A DNA stretch of 64,000 nt, from assembly GCF_002775205.1 (NCBI RefSeq), contig NC_036456.1:6153463-6217462 (forward strand). The letters are read 5' to 3'. Below are positions 11,962 through 23,896 of the stretch, in pieces. The position numbers and the translations under genes were made by a program. Positions within the stretch are counted from its first letter, which is position 1. Each line of letters opens with the position of its first letter. This DNA comes from Xiphophorus maculatus (taxonomy: Eukaryota > Chordata > Actinopteri > Cyprinodontiformes > Poeciliidae). The notes beneath the pieces are model-generated. The model saw nothing but the letters and a program-made list of their open reading frames with translations. It did no database searches and was not told the DNA's origin.

Positions 11962-14900
11962 ATGAAGATGGGCGACACTTTACTCTTTGTGCTGCATTTA
12001 TTGAGTAAGTACCTCAGTTTCTATTTATCGTGCTGCTGAAGAAAAATGTTTGGAATAAGAAAACTATAATGTAAGCGCATTATTCTTATAGTATAAGTGC
12101 AGATTATTCCTTGAGTTCATGTCTGGATCCTGGGTTGTTGAGTTGTTTTGAGTTTGATTTGATTCTAGTGTCATTATTTTGTTATAATTTTTTGTCAGAT
12201 CTTGTTCCTGTTTTCCTTTAGGTCAGTTTGTCTAATTGTTTGTTTCTTGTTTTTAGTTATCGTTTGTCACTTTAGTTTAATTATGTTTCTTTAGTTATTC
12301 TTTGGTGTTAGATTCATTTCCTGTTCAGTTGTGTGCTCTCTCTCGCCCCCTGTGCCACTTTCTCTCTCCCTCTCCTCGGTCTGCCTCCTGCTCCCTCCAT
12401 TCACAGCTGCAACCTGTTTGCTCATCAGCCCTGGTCTTTTGTTCAGCGTTCAACCTCCTCAGTATTTAAGCCTCTCATTCTCTGTCATTACTTGCCGGAT
12501 CCTCTCGTCCACTCCTGTCCCTTCCCTGTGTCTCCTGTAAGAGCGGAAATACTCTTTATGGAGTTGTTTTTCAATGAGGAAATCTGGCGCCATAGAAGGT
12601 TGAATTGCTTCCCCTGGTGTGCGAAGCCGAAGTAAGACGGGAAGAATGTTTGGGAAACAATCTGTTTGGATAGATAAGAATAATAATTGGCTTGTTTTGC
12701 ACCTTTGATATGGAGCAGATGTTGGAGGTCAATAGGTATTAATATTCCCAAAGAAACTCCAATACACACTCATTTGAAAGCTGATAGAGTTCTTACGTAA
12801 GGACACACGTCAAACACGGGCAGTAATGCTATTTGTCAAAACTTACCAACTTACACCAATGAAAATGAGATTCTATAAAACTGACTGACTCTAAGAATAC
12901 GGAGAGATTTGGGGGAGATTTTTGAGAATTGACTTTGTACTGTAAGTTGATCTGTGGAACAGTGTAATAAATCTCCACCCGCCGTGGCCTGCAGTTGAAG
13001 AACTCGTCTGAGTATTATTTCTCATCTATAAATATAATTAAGACCTTTCCTGATCCCACAAAATGGTGAACCCCGACGGTTGATTTGAACACGCCACAGG
13101 AGGACAGAAGGGTCTCACTTCAGGCCAACGCCAACAGTAGCCATCTGGGCCCAAAAATCTCAGAAGAGGTATGGTTTTCAACTCTTTTGCTTGATAAATA
13201 CAGAACGGTTGCTTGTCTGCTGCGATCTGAAGTGCTAAAAATGAGATGAAGTTCTTTGCTGCGTGTCATAGACGAGTTGTTATCTTTACGCAAAGATCGA
13301 GCTGCTAAAACTTCTGATGACTCATAGTTATCATCTAAATTTGAACTCTCAGCTCGGCAAATAAGCACTTATCAGTTGGTTTTGCCCTGTTGGCGATGGT
13401 AACACAAGAATTTTTTTCTATCTATAAGTTACTTTATATCATTCAATCTGGGTAGTTCTGAACAAACACCTTCATTGAACTGACTATAAATATATAACAC
13501 AATTTGTTAAATGTGACGGCGAGAGAAAGCGAGGAACATCTCCAAACAAACGAAATATCAGATTTCTTGGTGTGGCCTGAGATAAAGGAAAAAGCAGAGA
13601 TTGAGATCTCTATATAGTTGATGTACAGCGCTAAGAATAAAGTTTAAAGGTCAAAGGTCTTTGTAAATTGACTGGGCAGAAAAAAACCTTAATTTCTGCT
13701 GATTAGAGAAGAAATCTTTCAGTTAGAAATAAGGGGCCTGAATCGAGTCTGAGACAAATACTGAGAAGTCTCGAAGTTTAGGAAATTGAGTTTTTTTTAA
13801 AGAACATTTATGTGAATTAAACTGCAGTATGTGTTTCCTTAATTTCTTTGTCTGAGATCTCTGGAAGAGGAGTTGGAGTTAATTTGTGGTCTTGGCTGAA
13901 TAATTGTGGTCCCAACATAAGAATATTCTATTGTGTGCACACATTAAAATTGACCAATGGCTAGTTAAATCAGTAGCCAACTAAATTTATATTTTTATAA
14001 ATATAATAGTCAATAAGTTATATATATACTAGAATCCCCAGGGAGAGAAAATTTCACAGAAAGTGGAGAAAAGAGCAATATTAAGAAGAAAATAAATTGA
14101 ATGAATGTGCTGAGACGAATGCTGAATAATTGGGAATGAATGTGTATGTGTCTGCTGTGTAAGTATTCAACGGCATGCTCTGTATATACTGTAAACTTTG
14201 AAATGTGCATGTTTTGGCTTATTAAATGACTGATTGCTTTCAAAGTGGCGTTGAAGCGTTGAAGCTGTTCTCTGCTTAAGAGTTAAAAGTTGGTCTTTAA
14301 TTTTGTCTGCAATTGTTCTATACTGTTTGTAAATTGTGTAATAAGGAGAGGAATATATAGCCATATCTACAGCCTTGATTCAGAAACATAAAGTGCACTG
14401 GGAGAAAGAAAGGCATTTTTGGCGGCTTGCCAGGAATAGGCACACAAACATTGATACCCACCCTTTCTACCCGCTCTTTCTCTCTCTCCCCGCCTACCCT
14501 TCACTTTCTCGCCCCCTCCCACCCTTTCTGTCTTTCTGTCCCTCCCTCTCTTGTTTCAACACGTCACGGGTCCGGATATTTCGTGATCTGAGACCCGTTC
14601 GCCCAGTTGTAGTTCATAGCAGTAGGACAGCCCACTTCCTATTACATCAACAACCAGCCCCACCTTTGGGGCATCTCAGACTGCAGCTGAGCAGTGAGTT
14701 TTTTTTATTTTTTCTTCTCTCTTCTATTTGTTCTAAAACAGAAGAAGTTTAAAGCATAAGCTTTAAATTAACTCAAATAATACAGACCTTAATACAAATA
14801 ATCATTGTTTCTCTGACCCTGAACTATGTTGAACATTCTTTAAATGTATATTTTACTGTAAATAGAGTTGAATAACTGCATGGAACTTGCTAAAGTGCTA

Positions 14901-17900
14901 TATCTATTGAAGAATACATAACATATTTAGCAACAATAAACAAACAAGAAATACAGCAAAGGAAGAAATACGGCAAGCACAAATAACTAAAATAATCAAT
15001 TTATTTTTAACTAACTTCAAAATAAAAAGTTGAATAATAAGGAAACTGCAACTGACAGAAAAACTTAAACTGAATTTCAAAAAGTGAAACAACTGCTTAA
15101 ACACACAAGATGAGTAACATACCGACTGTGATCGTTGGCTCAGAAAACCCAGAATATGCTGCTCAAGTTCCTAAAATGTCCAAGAAATGGCAGAAGCGAA
15201 CAAAAGGACTTCCATCACCGTGGCTGGAAAATGGGAGCTTTGACCCGTCTCTTTGCGAACAAATGGAAGCGAGAATCACTGACTACAAAGCAAAAAATAA
15301 AAGTAAGAAAAGACAAGCTAAAAGAGATTTAGAATTGAACATTTTACAACTATTCAAGGAGGAAGGTGAAAAATACAGGAAGAACTTAAAGCAGCAGCTC
15401 ATTGAGCTCAAAAATAATTATGAAAAGCCAAAGGATGATGAAATGAATCCTGCAGGATTGTATCCAGCCCTGAAAGGAGTCCTGAACATTACAGGTGATT
15501 TTGGAGACAGGACTGATGACCAACTAATGAATTCCAGACAAAGTAATGTTGCATCACCTCAAACTAAAGAGCCGGAAGCTCAATCAGATGCATCATCTAC
15601 AGTGCATGCAGCACTGCCAACAGTAGTTCAAACACCAGTTCCACCCAGAGGTGAACCACAGACGAGCTTAAGCTCACCGGAAGATGAAGGTCCACCTGCT
15701 GTTCTCATTCTACTGTTTTGTCTTGGTTTGTGTTTTTGACTTTTTCTGTCATTCATTTTTGTAAGTTGTTCTTAATATTCTTTTCAATAAATCTCCAAAT
15801 TCATTCGTTTCCTCCGTTTCTGTATTTGGCTCTAACATTAACCATAATGTGACATTTTAACTGGAAATATGAACTGAGCAGAAATAAATATACTGATTGT
15901 TGTTAAGCTTCAAACTGTGAACTATAAACATAATTTCAGAGAGAACATATATTTGACTTTCTCTAATATTTTTAATATTGAAACAATTTGTGTTTTAGTT
16001 CTCTTCTGCTATGGAAACACTCAAGGTAAATCAAATCTTTTATTTTTTTATTTCCTCATTTAGTTCTGATCAGTTTTATCTCACTGAGTTTCAACTTCCT
16101 TTTCTTTCTGCCATCTGTTCAGTTAAAAAAGTAATTTTACTGAAAGATTTAAAAAGCATTTAAATACTTTACAGTGAATTCTTTGCTGTGTATATTTATC
16201 TGCATGTTTATCATAATAAAGCATTGACAAAAAAACATTTCATGATTTCTTATTGTTTTCAATTTCTTTCCAACAGTTAAACCAGGGCTGACTGTGTCTC
16301 CATCATGGCCGAGTCCTGGAGCCTCAGTGACTCTGAGCTGTGAGGTTAAAGATTCATCTGCAGGATGGAGGTTCTACTGGTATACAATCGTTCCTGATCT
16401 ACCACAGAACATCTACAGATATGAGCTGCTGCCTGGTAGCTTCAGTGGGACAGTAGAGAACTCCTTCATCATTCATGGACAGAAACACACAGCAGGATTT
16501 GCATGTAGAGCTGGAAGAGGAAACCCAGAATATTTCACTAAATACAGTGAACCAAAGTTCATCTGGTCTGCAGGTCAGTTCTGTTCTTTTCTTCTCAGTA
16601 CTACAGTGTTCAGTCATCATCTTTATCTCTCCTAGTTTCATATGAGCTGCAAATGTATTTACCATCAATGCTCCACTCTGGTAATTCAGTGTTTTCTCAT
16701 TACTGCTCTCACAAGGCGCTGCTTATTTCCCCAAAGCTAATTCTCAGTGCTTCAGTCTCCAGTTAGGTTTCAGCCTCACATAGCATCACTACTCTGCTGC
16801 TTCCCCACTCAGCTTCTGTGTCATCACTTGCTTTCCCTCACATTAACTCTGACACTCTCGTACCGTACACACTTGTTTAGGAAACCTGGAGGAAAAGGCG
16901 ACAATCAACACAGATGGTGATGTGGGAAATTGAATAAATTGTTACAAGCGCCTCATATTTTACAAATAACTAATAATTAAACCAAAGAGCTGCAAAATGT
17001 CTAAGAAAAAAATTCTGAGGAGGTGAAACAGAGAAACAATGACAAACAGAACATCAGACTTCACTTAAAGACATCATGTTATGTGAATCGAATGATAATT
17101 AAATATAATACATCACAAAATCCATAAAATTATGCAAAAAGAAAATACAAGTGAGAAAACTCTCCTATGTGAGGCGATTCATTAAAGCCTTTAACAATAA
17201 AAGATGAAGAATGGCATCTCTGAATGAAAGTGTTTTACTGTCTGATTGTTGATTCTTTTCTCCATGATGTTTTTCAGATCCTCATCCAGCAGCTTCTCTC
17301 TCAGTGAGTCCTGACAGAGAGCAACACTTCACCTCTGAGTCTGTGACTCTGAACTGTGGAGGAAACTCTACTGAGTGGAGAGTAAAAAGGATTAGAGAAA
17401 TAAACAAACTGTCATTTGTATCATATTGCTCCGACTGGGGGAAAATGACTGGTTCCTCATGTACCATTAACAGTCTCCAGTCCCATAAATCAGTGTACTG
17501 GTGTGAGTCTGAATCAGGAGAGTTCAGCAATGCAGTCAACATCAGCATAAATGGTATGTTAATATGAAAATTATTTTATTTGCCAGAGGAATTTTAGGCT
17601 GAATGCAATAGATCAGTTATTTTTTCCTCTTGTTTTGCAGATTTAATGTAAATTACTTTTTATTTAAAAACCGTGATTCTTCCATCAAAGTCAGGAAGGC
17701 CTAGTTTATGATCTAAAATAATTACTTTTCATTCAATCTTGTTCTTATAAAATATATTATAACGTCTTTGTTGTTGTTTCAGCTGCTGTTAGAAATGTTG
17801 ATGCACATAGTTGCTACATAGTTCACTAATAATAGTGAAATTTACATATTTATTTGGCAAATTTTACAATTCAAATAAAAAATGCTCAAGATAAAATGTA

Positions 17901-20900
17901 AAACTTCAATGATGAAAATCGTTTGTTCAGGTTTTTCTCTAATTGTCTCCAGCAGCTGATTTGTGACTGAAGCTTAATTTTCTCTGACTGGTTTACAGAT
18001 GAAGATCTTCTCCTGGTGAGCCCCGTCCATCCTGTGACTGAAGGAGCTTCTGTTACTCTGAGCTGCAGACTGAGAGGAGAAAACCAACTTTCTAATGTGT
18101 TTTTCTATCATGATGACAAACTGATCCAAAGTGACAGCAGAGGAGAGCTGAATATCTCTGCAGTGTCTCAGTCAGATGAAGGTTTCTACAAGTGTGAACA
18201 TTCAGGAAAAGTTTCACCTCAGAGCTGGATGACAGTTAAAGGTGAGCAGAGATTAAATATGTATTCATCCCTGTTCTGTATCCACCTAATACATCCTGAG
18301 TAAATCACACACACTCATACCTGAGGGTGACAAGTGGAGCTTCCATTAATCTGATTGGATGTTGGGAGGAAGCTGCAGTACCAGGATAAAACTCATGTTT
18401 ACAGAGTCAGAACAAGCTACATAGAAATGACCCAACTCATGAAACTCTTACTGTCTTTCTAGTGTTAGCAACTTCTACACTGTACAAAGTGTCAAATATG
18501 TTTTGTATTTTCATAACAATATCTTCAACATCAGGATTTGTCTTTCAACAGCTTCTCCCAGACCTGAAAACGCATCATTTCCTGTTCTGTTGCTCATTGG
18601 ATCAGTGAGTGGAGTCAGTCTGATTATTCTCCTGATATGTTGCTTCAAACAGTCAAAAGGTGAGACCTTCTTCTTCTTCTTCTTGAATTATTTTATTTAT
18701 ATAGACACACTGTTGATATTTCTGTCATGAAGCTGCAGTGAAACATTTGCAACATAACTTTATGATAATGTGACCATCAATGTTTTTTTTTTTTCAGATC
18801 GTTGCTGTTTCAGGTTGGTGCGACAACTTCATCTTGTTCTCATCTCAAACAGAATCAGTCGGTTCTGTACAGTAAGATAAATTCACTGTATTCATTTCAG
18901 GTTGATCCAATCAGAGAGAAGAGCTCAGGACTCAAACACAAACTACAACCAGACTGGAGCTGAAGAGTTCAGGTCTTCTGACCGCGGTCAGAACTCACAC
19001 TGATTATTATTATATTAGGATTATTACAATATCAATATACTGGGGGCTTTCTTTAAGTTAATGAGACATTTCTGAGAAATGTTGAACTCCAACATTTTTC
19101 TGTTTTTGGAGCATGTTCTCTTAAGTTGCATCAGCTGGAATAAATAATTAGCTAAAATGTAAATCAGAGGAAGAAATAAATACATGAGTAGCTTCAGTGT
19201 CTCAGATCTTATAAAATGATTTTACTTGAGTTTAAAAAAAATAAGATTAAACTAACTTGCTGTTTCCTACTTTTACTTTATGGGGTTGACTTTGAAAATA
19301 AATTAAACTATCTTCATTTTTATGTTTTTAACTGTAGGAAGTGATAACTTTTATGATTCAGTGAGATCCTCTGCAGACCCTGGAAATGGTAACATTTACC
19401 TGCTCAAACAGTTTGATATTAAATATGATGCTGATTTCTGACTTTGCTTCCTAGTGAATAAAATTAAAACCTTGATGTTTCAGACGCAGATGACGCCCAA
19501 AATGTCACCTACTCTCTGATTGAATTTAAAAACTCTGGACACAGGAGTGAGTTCCTCTACTACATGCATTATGCAGGATAAGAAATCTGCTCAGAGCTTC
19601 ACCCTTATAAATCTGAGTTTGTTTGGTTTTTTTATGTCATAATCTCATCCTGAACCAGAAGAGGGCGCTGTTTACTCTGAGGTTAACAGAACCTGTCCAG
19701 GTACAGTGTGTTTGTACTGAAATCTCTCCTCAGGTCAGATATTTCTGAACAATATTAAAGTTTAGTTACAGTTTTTCCTTTTTCCCACAGAACATTTTCA
19801 CACGCCTCTGCTGTAGATTTTGAACTAAATTGAAACTTTTTTGCGATAATACGGGAATGAAGCCTACATGTTGTCTGTAAACTGGTTCAAACCAGTATTT
19901 TCTCAAACGTTGAATTAACATGTTTATTGGTACAAATGGAGACAGAATCTCCAACAGCATTTGGGGTTAAACTCACATTTGCACCATGTTTGGTTTACAT
20001 AAATCAGGGGTGTCCAAACTTTTTGCAAAGAGGGCCAGATTTGATAAAGTCAAGATGCCTGGGGGCCAATAGTTTGTTCGGACATTTTTTAACTACAAAA
20101 GTTTCATGCAAATACACACCGTTATAAAACAATTTTCATTGTCACAATTATCTTTATTTTTCAAATGACAAAATAACCAAATATAAGCCACTCAGGCAAC
20201 TCTAAAAGCAGAAATTCTGCTTTTCTTTCATATCTGAAGAGTCAGATAACATTGAACAAACTGTATAAAATACCTTAAATTTACATGAGTTTAAAAATAT
20301 CTTTGCCTCAAGAACATTTTAAACAGGAGTTATAAGTAATGCAAAGTTGTCTGTTATTATTAAATTTTAAAACAAGTGAATTTTGCTCTTGTCATTTACA
20401 ATATCTTTCAGAAAGTAATAGTTTGTATCACATCTACAGGTTCATAACCAAATCTTACTCAAGAGTTTAATAAAAATAAGTGCCATAAATCCAAGTGCAT
20501 AAATGTTCTTTTGGCTTTTCACTGCTGATAGTGACAGACGTTGCCGTTCAAAACTCTCAGTTTCATGTCCTCAACTCTCAGTGCCACACTGTTACTGCCA
20601 GGCAAACATTCGCAAATTCTTGCTTCTTCTCAGGGCAAAATGTTCTCCACCATTTTCATAACACAGTCTTTGATAAATGTACCTTCAGTAAAAGGTTTGC
20701 CATGTTTAGCTATTAACATTAACTTCGTAGCTTGCTTTGGTGGTGTTTTCTTTTGACTCAGGCCCAAAGAAATCGCTGTTGTGATGCCAGTGCAGCTTGG
20801 AGCTGCTTTAGTTTTTCAGCACGGTCACTTCCTGTTAGCTTGTTGTATGTGTTAGCATGTTTAGTAGTGTCTCTTTACGTCAAAATCCTTAAACAAGGCA

Positions 20901-21363
20901 ACCGTCTCATTACAAATTAGACAAGCACAATCGCCTTGATTTTCAGAAAAGAAGTATTATAATTCCCATCTCTCTTGAAAGCAGCGGCCCTCACTGTAAA
21001 CTTTCCTCGTTTTCTTTGCAGTGGCAGAAATGAGTGGAGAGCGGTTCGCTGCATGGAGGCAGAGACTGATAGTATTAAAGTGGTGCTGCCACCATTTGGT
21101 GAAAGGAGGAATTACAGTTTCAAGTTTTATGATTTATTTATTCTGTTTCACAGTGCAGGCGGGCCATAAATAATACATTATAAAACCGAAGCTGCGGGCC
21201 GTAAGAAATCTGGCCGCGGGCCGTGATTGGCCCCCGGGCCGGACTTTGGACATGCCTGACATAAATCCTCTCTTCTTCCTTCACAGTGGAGCCGAGTCCT
21301 GCAGCAGCCGACGTTGTTTATTCTGAAGTAAGAAGAAATCTGCATGAAGACACAACCATGTAG
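11962..21363 (+). CDS. FCRL-type Ig receptor gene 2, A-B-C ectodomain, ITIM tail (complete)
   Basis: Ten exons give an unbroken 408-residue frame: 11962-12004 and 15999-16025 (split signal peptide, MKMGDTLLFVLHLL / ILFCYGNTQ), 16277-16573 (A), 17278-17553 (B), 17999-18241 (C), 18552-18659 (TM, VLLLIGSVSGVSLIILLICC), 19338-19388, 19484-19546, 19659-19700, 21287-21363. The start ATG at 11962 is followed in frame by another at 11968, the position conserved in gene 3. The tail has ITIMs VTYSLI and VVYSEV and a related AVYSEV. Expected role: inhibitory surface receptor on leukocytes, through phosphotyrosine recruitment of SH2 phosphatases (family knowledge). Intron 1 (4 kb) holds ERV remnants; the last intron holds a hAT element. 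An alternative short tail is possible (18798-19003). Confidence 0.85.
12130..12535 (+). repeat. Truncated gypsy-type solo LTR
   Basis: CT-rich text with phrases (CTGCAACCTGTTTGCTCATCAGCCCTGGTC.. then CAGTATTTAAGCC) that also occur in altered form at 27.87-28.47 kb (CATCAGCCCTGATC.. GAGTATTTAACCC). The TATTTAA box and position fit an LTR promoter. It is cut off at 12535, where another LTR begins. Confidence 0.5.
12536..13090 (+). mobile_element. ERV-type 5' LTR and primer binding site
   Basis: Starts TGTAAGAGCGG and ends CCCACA (13060), with AATAAA at 12966-12971, as expected for an LTR. From 13064 the text TGGTGAACCCCGACGGTTGATTT matches, with small insertions, the complement of the tRNA-Trp 3' end (TGGTGACCCCGACGTGATTT), so it reads as a decayed tRNA-Trp primer binding site. 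No matching 3' LTR is visible in the window. The insertion interrupts an older gypsy-type LTR inside intron 1 of receptor gene 2. Confidence 0.6.
13091..15109 (+). other. ERV leader-like region in intron 1 of gene 2
   Basis: Two kilobases between the primer binding site and the gag-like ORF, AT-rich except a pyrimidine-rich stretch (14460-14555) with many CCCT/CTTTC words. No conserved coding domain was seen on either strand. It may be an unusually long retroviral leader or unrelated intron. Confidence 0.4.
15110..15739 (+). CDS. Retroviral Gag-like N-terminal fragment (209 aa), inside intron 1 of gene 2
   Basis: An intact ORF with a true ATG (AAGATGAG context). The N-terminal part contains LPSPWLENGSFDP, followed by a Lys/Glu-rich helical stretch, resembling a retroviral matrix region. 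A GLYPALKG motif at about residue 117 matches the LYPAL late-domain-like motif of gammaretrovirus-type Gag, and the C-terminal third is Pro/Ser-rich. It ends in a short hydrophobic run (AVLILLFCLGLCF), and AATAAA lies at 15786. Capsid, nucleocapsid and pol are absent. With the upstream LTR and PBS it is best read as the 5' remnant of an ERV on the same strand. It could instead be an unrelated lineage-specific gene; the ORF's intactness is notable. Confidence 0.5.
   Translation: MSNIPTVIVGSENPEYAAQVPKMSKKWQKRTKGLPSPWLENGSFDPSLCEQMEARITDYKAKNKSKKRQAKRDLELNILQLFKEEGEKYRKNLKQQLIELKNNYEKPKDDEMNPAGLYPALKGVLNITGDFGDRTDDQLMNSRQSNVASPQTKEPEAQSDASSTVHAALPTVVQTPVPPRGEPQTSLSSPEDEGPPAVLILLFCLGLCF
18798..19003 (+). 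CDS. Alternative short cytoplasmic tail of gene 2 (exons 18798-18813 and 18901-19003)
   Basis: After the TM exon (phase 1), a TTTTTCAG acceptor at 18797 opens a 16-base exon encoding DRCCF, with a GT donor. A second acceptor at 18900 continues in frame through LIQSERRAQDSN and NYNQTGAEEF to a TGA at 19001-19003. This style of tail is known from other fish Fc-receptor-like proteins. It lacks a consensus ITIM, so its use would remove VTYSLI and both YSEV motifs. Whether it is spliced in, or is a relic, cannot be decided here. Confidence 0.5.
20005..21258 (-). mobile_element. hAT-family element in last intron of gene 2
   Basis: Begins CAGGGGTGTCCAAACTTTTT, ends GGACTTTGGACATGCCTG, and is flanked by an 8-bp duplication ACATAAAT (19997-20004 and 21259-21266). 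The paralogous segment at about 44147-44158 contains one uninterrupted ACATAAAT, giving the empty site. On the minus strand at about 20990-20745 lies a decayed BED-type zinc finger start (CLICNETVALF..FDVKRHY..) with stop codons, as in GTF2IRD2/ZBED-like hAT transposases. It is non-functional. Confidence 0.92.
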
Positions 21364-22162
21364 GCCTCAGCTCTTATTACAAAAACATAAAAAAGATACC
21401 AAAACTGTAATCTTACCTACTGAAATTAGAAACGTATATCAGTTTTGCAACAATCTGATCAACTATTTTTCCCATCATGTTCCATAGTTTTTTGAAATTG
21501 CCCAAAATTTCTCATTTGTAGATGTAAAACATTCAGTGATGTTTTTGAGTTTAATGCTACTCAGTGATGAATCTGTCCGTTGCCTTTTAGATTACAGATG
21601 TGCATTAAAAGAAATTCACACCACTTCCTGATTAAAAAGAGAAAAAACACCCTGAACACACTGACCCTGGTTTAGTGACATGTTCTCATTGCAATTTTGA
21701 GAACATTTTCTGAGCTTAACTGTTTTAGACCTCAGATGACAGCGATGAAACACTTGACTCACATTTTCACAGTTTATGAAGAAATTTTAGAGATAAAATA
21801 CCACTAGAGGCCCAGTGACTGGTCTCTGTCTTTCTATCTAACCATCTATCTATCATTTTACATAGATGATCACACTGAACTTATTTTATATGTTTCTGCT
21901 TCTGCTGTTGCTGCAGCCCAGATACCTGAGTGAATAAACTACAAACACCAAGAATCATCTTGGAAGCAATTTGCTCCCATCTGGCCGTCAGACTGTGAAC
22001 AACTCAGTTGTTATTTTTCAGTGTTCACATGTGATTTGCTGTAACAATGGACCAGAACTGTACAGAAATTATTTTGTAAATACAATTTAGAGGATTGTTT
22101 CAGCCATCGTGGCATCAATGAAATAATAAAAAAAATAGCTTTACTATTAATATGCCTGTTAC
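21364..22162 (+). other. 3' flank of gene 2
   Basis: Probable 3' UTR and flank, with AATAAA at about 21932. The stretch to about 21830 is duplicated at 44225-44700. No gene seen. Confidence 0.5.
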
Positions 22163-23896
22163 TGTCATATTCCGAGTTTTTCTGTGTATTTATTTGGAGT
22201 TTTCTGTGTCTCTGAGTCTCCGTGCTGTCCTGTCCTCCCCTTGATTGTTCCCTGGTGTGTCTTGTTTCCTTGATTACCTTCTGTGTATTTAACTCCACCT
22301 GTGTTCCTTGTTCCTCGTCGTGTCCTTGTCTACCAACAGTCAGTCGTGTGTGTTATTCATTCATGTCCAGTTGTGTAGCTAGTGCTACCTGTGTTGAGCC
22401 CTGTTTTCCGCCCAGCAGTGCTGCCTGGTTTTTGGACTTTTTGTTGGATTCTCATGATTAAATATCATCATTTTTCACTACAACCTGGTTCCATCGCATC
22501 ACCACCCACCACCACAGCTTATGACAGAAGGACCCGACCAGACCGAGGTGAGGTATTGCTTACATCATGGACCCAGAAATGTTGTGGAGAACCATTGAGG
22601 ACTATGTAGCGGTTGTGGCAAGCCTGTACTCTGCCCATCAGCGACTGAATTTAGGCACACGAATGGTCCTCGTGTTGGATGAGTGGATCCCGCGATTTCC
22701 GCATTTGGGGCTGGTGGGTTTCCAACAGGAGGTAGAGTGGCAACGCCTGACAGCCATAGCGGTGCTGAAAGGCAACCCTCTGCCTCCCAAGCCGGACTAT
22801 CTCTCCGCCAGACCAGCACCTCAAGCCTGCGCACCAGAGCCCGTTCCAGCCGGGGCACCGGAGCCCGTTCCAGCCGGCGTTTCCGAGCCTCATGCCCCCA
22901 CTCCAGAGACTGCTCTAGCCACTGTCCCCATGGTGATGGGGTTCCAGGCGGCCTGCCTGGCTCCAGGCCGACAGGAGGCGCGGTTAGCGGGTTTTCCTGC
23001 CACAGTTAGTGGGTTATCAGCCCCAGTTAGTGGGTCTTTTGTTCCCTTGTTGTTTCCCAGTGTTCCATCAGATCTTACCCGTGTTCCCTCAGAGCTTCTT
23101 AGTTCTGTCCCTCCTCCAGAGCTCCCTAGTTCCGTCCCTCCTCCCGAGACCCCGCCTCTTAGTGCTCCTCCCGAGACTCCTCGTCGCCGCTTTCAGGCGG
23201 CCCCCCGAGACTCTTCGTCGCCACCTCCAGCGCCGCGGACAGCCGCCGGACTTCCCCGTGGGCTTAGCCCTTAGTGCCGGGGACGGCCCCCTGGACCTTC
23301 CCCAGGAGTATGCCTCCTGTGTTTCCACCCACCCTGGTGGGTTGTTTTTTGTTGTTTTGGACTCCTGGCCTTCCTTGTGTTTCCTGAACACAAGGAAACA
23401 CAAGGAAACCTGTGGGTTTGTTTTTCATTGTTTATGGACTCTGGCCCCCCCGTCCAGCGCCCCTCCGCCCACCCTGGTTGTGTGTTTTTTGTTTTGGGCA
23501 TCTTGGAGCTGCCCTTTAAGGGGAGGGTACTGTCATGTTCTGAGTTTTTCTGTGTATTTAGAGTTTTCTGTGTCTCTGAGTCTCCTTGCTGTCCTGTCCT
23601 CCCCTTGATTGTTCCCTGGTGTGTCTTGTTTCCTTGATTACCCTCTGTGTATTTAACTCCACCTGTGTTCCTTGTTCCTCATCGGGTCCTTGTCTCCCAA
23701 CAGTCAGTCATGTGTGTTATTCATTCATGTCCATTCGTGTAGCTAGTGCTACCTGTGTTGAGCCCTGTTTTCCAGTCTGCAGTGCTGCCTGGTTTTTGGA
23801 CTTTTTGTTGGATTTTCATGATTAAATATCATCATTTTTGAATACAACCTGGTTCCACCACGTCTGCCTCACCACCCACCACCACAGCTTATGACA
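22163..23896 (+). mobile_element. Short non-autonomous LTR retrotransposon
   Basis: Two similar LTRs, 22163-22526 and 23531-23896, each running TGTCAT...ATGACA, bound a 1.0-kb interior. Flanks are GTTAC and GTTAT, a near-perfect 5-bp target duplication. A purine tract (AAGGGGAGGG) sits just before the 3' LTR. The interior carries one Gag-like ORF but no protease, reverse transcriptase or integrase, so it needs a helper element to move. Confidence 0.88.
22567..23274 (+). CDS. Gag-like ORF of the short LTR element (235 aa)
   Basis: ORF starting at an ATG shortly after the 5' LTR. The N-terminal ~75 residues (MDPEMLWRTIEDYVAVV...) look globular with aromatic and leucine positions; the rest is Pro/Ala/Ser-rich with short repeats (APEPVPAG, and SSVPPPE-type units). 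I do not recognise a conserved domain. Position between LTRs suggests a reduced Gag; no zinc knuckle is visible. The ORF ends before the purine tract. Confidence 0.5.
   Translation: MDPEMLWRTIEDYVAVVASLYSAHQRLNLGTRMVLVLDEWIPRFPHLGLVGFQQEVEWQRLTAIAVLKGNPLPPKPDYLSARPAPQACAPEPVPAGAPEPVPAGVSEPHAPTPETALATVPMVMGFQAACLAPGRQEARLAGFPATVSGLSAPVSGSFVPLLFPSVPSDLTRVPSELLSSVPPPELPSSVPPPETPPLSAPPETPRRRFQAAPRDSSSPPPAPRTAAGLPRGLSP

Noticed and set aside
14375..14752. 125-codon ORF in intron 1 of gene 2
   Set aside because: Built from a pyrimidine-rich tract (Pro/Ser/Leu); no recognisable domain.
22565..23608. Overlapping ORFs in other frames of the short LTR element
   Set aside because: GC-rich frame shadows of the Gag-like ORF; only the frame starting at 22567 begins just after the 5' LTR.
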